The notes beneath the pieces are model-generated. The model saw only the letters and a list, made by a program, of their open reading frames with translations. It searched no databases and was not told the origin of the DNA. A stretch of DNA of 64,000 nucleotides from Bacillota bacterium (lineage in GTDB: Bacteria > Bacillota > Ch66 > Ch109). Location: positions 46,020-110,019 of the forward strand of contig JABLWZ010000015.1 in the NCBI GenBank assembly GCA_013178275.1. The letters are read 5' to 3'. Below, piece by piece: positions 60,996 to 64,000 of this stretch (position 1 is the first letter of the stretch; each line of letters begins with the position of its first letter). A program made the position numbers and the translations under genes.

Positions 60996-61208
60996 GCGTT
61001 CTGGAATATATCTGGTTTATGGTCTAATACTGTTCGGCTTCCTAATTATCGCTTCTCATTACCTCATCGAGCTTAAACAATGGGCTTCAAGGACCCATAG
61101 ACCGTCTTCGGCAATCTATGTGTTATAGGATTTGGGATAGTGATTATATTATATACTTTTAATAATTCCAAGGACATTTTAAAAGGATTCATACGAAGAA
61201 ATGATTAA
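60970..61208 (+). pseudogene. Two-helix membrane protein split by a frameshift
   Basis: From GTG 60970 (GGGGAG just upstream) the frame gives a basic N-terminus and a helix, SGIYLVYGLILFGFLIIASHY, and stops at 61128. From about 61109 a different frame continues naturally as VFGNLCVIGFGIVIILYTF...KDILKGFIRRND to TAA 61208, a second helix. A one-base shift near 61105-61110 would join them. Real frameshift, programmed shift or sequencing error cannot be told apart here. Confidence 0.4.
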
Positions 61209-61283
61209 GCCTGGATATAAGATGTTCATGTCCAGAAAACCGTTTCGGTTGATATTCGGAAGAATTGTAAGGAGGCGTGTCGT

Positions 61284-61445
61284 ATGAATATGGCATTTGG
61301 TGGCGTGTTAATGGTATTGATCTATTTAGCCATCCCACTTTTGATTCTCTATGAGTTTGTCAGTTTCCACCGTAAGACCACCAGGCAGTTGGCTGCTATT
61401 GAGGAACAATTAAAATCTATAAGCTGCAAAATCGAAAACCGGTAA
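61284..61445 (+). CDS. 53-residue single-pass membrane protein
   Basis: MNMAFGGVLMVLIYLAIPLL... has one helix (about residues 4-27), then a basic stretch (FHRKTTRQ) and an amphipathic tail (LAAIEEQLKSISCKIE). GGAGG (61271-61275) lies 8 bp before ATG 61284. The layout resembles holin-like or small regulatory membrane proteins; function unknown. Confidence 0.5.
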   Translation: MNMAFGGVLMVLIYLAIPLLILYEFVSFHRKTTRQLAAIEEQLKSISCKIENR

Positions 61446-61485
61446 AAGAAAGGTTGGTTGAGTTGATTATATACAGGAGGTTTAT

Positions 61486-62352
61486 ATGAAAGAGAATAGC
61501 AGGGACAAACTTAGAGATCCCGATAATTGGTTAAAAATATCAGTAATCGGAATATTGACCTTGGTAATCGCCTGGAAGATAATTACGATTCCTATTAGAA
61601 TTACCAACTTTGATTTAAACGATCTGCTGTTCCTCGTTTTGGTCATGTTTGCGATCGGGTTATCAGCGGCTTTCTATTTTCAGGCAGTCCGGTTAAACAA
61701 CAATTTAAATCGCAGCACCCTGTCTTTCACTAAAGACATGTCTGAAATACTCGGCCGAATTGAGGCCGGATTAAGCCAAAGCAGAGGCAACCCAGGAGAA
61801 GGCTTTACCAGTATGCGGGACAGATTTGATGGGGTGCCGTATAACAGTGTGATCATCGAACAGACAGAGAAAACCATTAAGCAGGAACAAAAGGAGCTTG
61901 AGCAAAAAGAGACGGAGAGAAACGACCTGATTAAAGACCTGCTGGCCAAAACCAGCTTACAGAAAGAAGAGCAGGATAGTTTCTTTAAAACAGTTATAGA
62001 GAAAAACGATGAAATCAACCGGTTAAAGCAAAGAATTAATATGCTATATAACGAACTGGAGGACTTAAAGTCCCCCCCAAAAAAGACTGGGATGAAACTA
62101 ACGCATATTTCCCTGGGGGTGCGCTTGAGAAATTACCTGAGAAGGGGCATCCTTGACTCCAACATAATCTCTTCGTCGCCTCCTGAAGAGATAAACGAAC
62201 ACTTTAAGAGCAAACTGGAGATGCTGGACCCAATTTTTATATACAGCTATATGGCGCATGGGTATTTGAACCCTAGAGGAAACTTGACTGAAAAAGGCCT
62301 TCGCGTATTAATATCCCAAAATAGAGATTATAACAAGCTTCATAAATATTAA
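61486..62352 (+). CDS. Membrane protein with coiled coil, unknown function
   Basis: A 288-residue protein. Two membrane helices (about residues 17-36 and 46-67) are followed by a long coiled coil (about 120-195, rich in KQEQKELEQKETERN heptads) and a C-terminal domain of about 90 residues (KLTHISLGVRLRNYLRRGILD...NPRGNLTEKGLRVLISQNR) with a possible winged-helix end. ATG 61486 follows ACAGGAGG. The layout suggests a scaffold or signalling protein; I do not recognise it. Confidence 0.6.
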   Translation: MKENSRDKLRDPDNWLKISVIGILTLVIAWKIITIPIRITNFDLNDLLFLVLVMFAIGLSAAFYFQAVRLNNNLNRSTLSFTKDMSEILGRIEAGLSQSRGNPGEGFTSMRDRFDGVPYNSVIIEQTEKTIKQEQKELEQKETERNDLIKDLLAKTSLQKEEQDSFFKTVIEKNDEINRLKQRINMLYNELEDLKSPPKKTGMKLTHISLGVRLRNYLRRGILDSNIISSSPPEEINEHFKSKLEMLDPIFIYSYMAHGYLNPRGNLTEKGLRVLISQNRDYNKLHKY

Positions 62353-62395
62353 TTGGGAGCCAAAGCCAAGGCCCAAACGGGTACTCTTAATAAAA

Positions 62396-62605
62396 GAAAA
62401 GGGCAAAGGAATTAGTCGTATCACTTGAATATCCAAAGGTTTTATACGGTAGAAAAATTTCGATTATAGAGCGGGTTCCAGTTCTTGTCAACGGTCATAC
62501 CATGGTCTCGCTTCGCTTCATAGCCGCAGTTCTGGGGGCGGATATTACCTGGGATGACAAGCACTGTACGGCTAACGGTGAAGTCTTTATAGAAAACGTA
62601 TTGTA
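62396..62605 (+). pseudogene. Remnant of a copper-amine-oxidase-N/stalk domain
   Basis: An open frame without a start codon reads KISIIERVPVLVNGHTMVSLRFIAAVLGADITWDDKHCTANGEVFIENVL before TAA 62605. The VNGxTMVxLRFIAxxLGAxxxWD pattern is the stalk/CuAO-N domain common on Firmicute cell-surface proteins. No signal peptide or rest of the gene remains. Confidence 0.55.
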
Positions 62606-62621
62606 ATCTATTTTACGCAAA

Positions 62622-62912
62622 TTATCTTACAGTCTCTTGTTTGATAAATGTCACCCTTTTAATCTCAGGTATATTTGACTTAATGGTTGAAACCACGATC
62701 TTTTCCAGCACGTCCTGCTGGATAGCGAACAGGCAGCCTACTCCTTTATTAATATTTACTTTCACTGTACCATCTTCAGTAATCCCAATCAGCTTTACAT
62801 CAGTAGCAAACGAACTGAGTCGGGGCTTTATCTGCTGATCAATAACCATGTTGATATGTTCCGAAAAAACGATACATTGACCGGTACTCTGCTTATGCTT
62901 ATATTTTTTCAT
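62622..62912 (-). CDS. NifU-C-like domain protein lacking the CXXC pair
   Basis: A 96-residue protein whose last 70 residues follow the NifU C-terminal pattern (IKPRLSSFATDVKLIGITEDGTVKVNINKGVGCLFAIQQDVLEKIVVSTIKSNIPEIKRVTFI). Where NifU-type scaffolds have GxCxxCxSS, this reads GVGCLFAIQ, with only one of the two cluster cysteines. It is unlikely to assemble Fe-S clusters in the usual way. It is on the same strand as the GNAT gene and the sigma-54-type promoter upstream. Confidence 0.6.
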   Translation of the reverse strand: MKKYKHKQSTGQCIVFSEHINMVIDQQIKPRLSSFATDVKLIGITEDGTVKVNINKGVGCLFAIQQDVLEKIVVSTIKSNIPEIKRVTFIKQETVR

Positions 62913-63019
62913 ATTTCCATCCCCGCTTTAGCTTTTTCTGCTTTATTTGTGACGAACTTTAATACAGTTATCTTGTAATATTCTCTTGTCTGAGTGGGGA
63001 TTGTAGGTTAATTTGTTAG

Positions 63020-63394
63020 CTAATTAATTCTAAGCTCTCTATGGTAACTCAAAGCATTCAGGAACACCCCGACCTCCATTTCTCTAGCCTTTTCCAACAG
63101 CTTGATGAAGAGCTGTGTGCCGATACCCTTTCCTCGCATTTCTTTTTCAACCACCATTTGGCTTATGTATCCGACATTTCGCTCGATTGATAAACGAGCA
63201 TAACCCACGACTCTCGAATCATCCATAGCTATCAAATGAAAACTGTTTCCTTCTCTTTTATCCAGTAATAAACTCTCAGACGCTTTAGAGGACTTAATAA
63301 AAGTTCGCTGTCTGAGTGAGAGTGCTGCTTTATAATCATTGCTGTTGATATTTATAAACAGAACTTTGAAATCACGGTTAGTATCCATAGGCAA
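63020..63394 (-). CDS. GNAT acetyltransferase, C-terminally shortened
   Basis: A 124-residue GNAT protein with SFHLIAMDDSRVVGYARLSIERNVGYISQMVVEKEMRGKGIGTQLFIKLLEKA; the acetyl-CoA loop RGKGIG is intact. After GVFLNALSYHRELRIN it stops, whereas relatives continue with a final strand (AxxFYxxLGF). It may be a broken gene. The start is TTG 63394 or ATG 63388, with GAAAGGA upstream. Confidence 0.6.
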   Translation of the reverse strand: MPMDTNRDFKVLFININSNDYKAALSLRQRTFIKSSKASESLLLDKREGNSFHLIAMDDSRVVGYARLSIERNVGYISQMVVEKEMRGKGIGTQLFIKLLEKAREMEVGVFLNALSYHRELRIN

Positions 63395-63412
63395 TTTAGA
63401 ATATACAATCCT

Positions 63413-63490
63413 TTCTGTTCTTTAAAAAAGAGCCCACGTTAAACGAGGTCGGTTGTAAAACGCGGGCAGCAATAATGAATATCTTACAGC
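63413..63490 (-). ncRNA. Putative sigma-54-dependent small RNA or attenuated leader
   Basis: On the minus strand GCCCGCGTT (63468-63460) pairs fully with AACGTGGGC (63441-63433), allowing one G-U, followed by TCTTTTTT. This is a strong terminator 20-30 bp before the GNAT gene. The only promoter-like signal upstream is the sigma-54 type element at 63517-63501. RNA starting about 12 bp after it would be some 70-75 nt long. It is either a small RNA or the leader of an attenuated transcript for the GNAT and NifU-like genes. Confidence 0.45.
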
Positions 63491-63500
63491 ATAAATATTA

Positions 63501-63517
63501 AGCAAAAATTATGCCAA
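63501..63517 (-). promoter_or_regulatory. Sigma-54-type promoter, minus strand
   Basis: Minus strand TTGGCATAATTTTTGCT: the -24 GG and -12 GC are separated by exactly 10 bp, matching the TGGCAC-N5-TTGCT consensus except one base. Confidence 0.6.
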
Positions 63518-63575
63518 CAAAGACACTTGCTTGGTAAAAAAGTTGAGATAGAAACTAAAATCATATTAAGTCTTC

Positions 63576-63592
63576 TTGGCATGAGTATTGCG
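63576..63592 (+). promoter_or_regulatory. Sigma-54-type promoter, plus strand
   Basis: TTGGCATGAGTATTGCG: GG and GC 10 bp apart, TGGCAT-N5-TTGC. The predicted start of transcription is about 63603, just before the ribosome site of the next gene. It is divergent from the 63501-63517 promoter, about 58 bp away. Confidence 0.6.
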
Positions 63593-63602
63593 TAGGTAAA
63601 TT

Positions 63603-63839
63603 TTGATATTCAATCTTGGGAGGGAGGGACAAGAAATTAGAAAGCTGATTACAATCACTGATATCCGTGGGGGAGAAAAGCTGGCCAGAGATGTAGTCAA
63701 TAACCGTAATCAGCTTCTGGTTCCCCGCGACACGATTTTAAGTCCTAGAATTATGGAGAGGTTAATCCAGGCCGGGATAGATAGCGTTTTGATTTACGAT
63801 GAAGAATACGGGAGTACAAACCAGGCAGATGTTAGCTAG
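63603..63839 (+). CDS. Small protein resembling the N-terminal segment of HD-GYP-type proteins
   Basis: The conserved part reads ITITDIRGGEKLARDVVNNRNQLLVPRDTILSPRIMERLIQAGIDSVLIYDEEYG. This is a beta-rich pattern (G-x-x-LAxDV...G/N-x-LLVPxxTxL...LxxxGI) that often precedes HD-GYP domains but stands alone here. The only standard start in frame, TTG 63603, would coincide with the predicted transcription start. Since GGGAGGG lies at 63618-63628, translation may instead begin at a rare codon such as ATT 63636. Function unknown. Confidence 0.5.
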   Translation: MIFNLGREGQEIRKLITITDIRGGEKLARDVVNNRNQLLVPRDTILSPRIMERLIQAGIDSVLIYDEEYGSTNQADVS

Positions 63840-63873
63840 TAGCAATAAAACAGCTCAAAAAGGAGGTTCAGCA

Positions 63874-64000
63874 TTGTACCAGATTGTCAAAAAAAAGGTC
63901 CTGGTCCCGGACGTAATGATCCTGTTCGAGGTGAAAGCGCCTCTGGTGGCGGCCAGCTGCCGCGCCGGGCAGTTCGTGATGATTCGCATGGACGAGGTCG
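63874..64000 (+). CDS. Flavin/NAD(P)-binding oxidoreductase subunit (NfnA/SudB-like), 3' truncated by window edge
   Basis: The first 42 codons read LYQIVKKKVLVPDVMILFEVKAPLVAASCRAGQFVMIRMDEV. This matches the start of the ferredoxin:NADP+ oxidoreductase/sulfide dehydrogenase small subunit, in which the KxxLxPxVxLxxVxAPxVAxxxxxGQFVxxRxDE pattern forms the FAD-binding barrel. Start TTG 63874 follows AGGAGG (63861-63866). Only the beginning is visible, so distinction from other PyrK-like proteins is tentative. Confidence 0.75.
   Translation, partial: MYQIVKKKVLVPDVMILFEVKAPLVAASCRAGQFVMIRMDEV

Noticed and set aside
1..64000. rRNA, tRNA genes, insertion sequences, prophage or replication origin
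   Set aside because: I looked for conserved rRNA and tRNA sequences, transposase motifs, terminal inverted repeats and DnaA-box clusters and saw none that I could support.

Overview
The window looks like chromosome from an anaerobic, nitrogen-fixing, Gram-positive bacterium of the Clostridia/Peptococcaceae kind. The grounds are a clostridial-type NifD with the long insertion, a Clostridium pasteurianum-type [2Fe-2S] ferredoxin, AGGAGG ribosome binding sites with many TTG/GTG starts, and B. subtilis-style PhoP boxes. Species cannot be fixed from sequence alone.

Layout. (1) 1-7.6 kb: the 3' part of a molybdenum-type nif operon, nifD(partial)-K-E-N-B(X), a [2Fe-2S] ferredoxin and an AnfO-family protein. 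(2) 7.6-13.8 kb: a GntR/FCD regulator, a zinc-dependent phospholipase C overlapping a GGDEF-EAL-CBS-GGDEF protein, a PHP hydrolase, a divergent 43-residue membrane protein and a GT4 glycosyltransferase. (3) 13.9-24.5 kb: phnF-D-C-E-G-H-I-J-K-L-M (C-P lyase), then a TIM-barrel protein and a PhnO-like acetyltransferase in place of phnN/phnP. (4) 24.7-27.8 kb: PIN-PhoH ATPase, an OlsB-like N-acyltransferase and an LpxL-like acyltransferase. (5) 27.9-28.2 kb: a tandem array of covarying hairpins readable as a minus-strand RNA. (6) 28.4-29.9 kb: an NRAMP manganese transporter with a yybP-ykoY Mn riboswitch pointing back at it from the opposite strand. (7) 30.2-36.7 kb: kdpFABC plus a kinase-less KdpD. 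(8) 36.8-42 kb: ppx-ppk-ppx on the minus strand. (9) 42.2-49.9 kb: a chemoreceptor, an unknown 460-residue protein, UDP-glucose dehydrogenase, a second GT4 enzyme with an MFS transporter, and two small genes. (10) 50.1-56.2 kb: pstS, a PhoB-type regulator, pstCAB, phoU, and a second PhoB-type regulator. (11) 56.2-63.9 kb: a visibly more AT-rich stretch of small membrane proteins and decayed gene fragments. It ends in a divergent pair of sigma-54-type promoters and the start of an Nfn/SudB-like flavoprotein gene.

How it fits together. Seven intergenic regions carry clear series of TTAA repeats spaced 11 bp, and an eighth, before phnF, carries a weaker one. At most of them a -10 hexamer starts 15 bp after the start of the last repeat. 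They sit before phospholipase C, the small membrane protein/GT4 pair, phnF, phoH-olsB-like, the polyphosphate operon/chemoreceptor, ugd/GT4-MFS, pstS and pstC. I read 8-56 kb as one phosphorus-limitation island: phosphate uptake (Pst), phosphonate use (C-P lyase), polyphosphate turnover, possibly phosphate taxis, and replacement of phospholipids by glycolipids and aminoacyl lipids.

The most unusual items are three. First, a manganese riboswitch appears to control an RNA antisense to mntH; that RNA would carry a 22-nt stretch perfectly complementary to the mntH coding region. Second, the minus-strand hairpin array has GNRA-like caps and covarying stems. Third, a probable sigma-54-dependent small RNA or attenuated leader lies near the right end.
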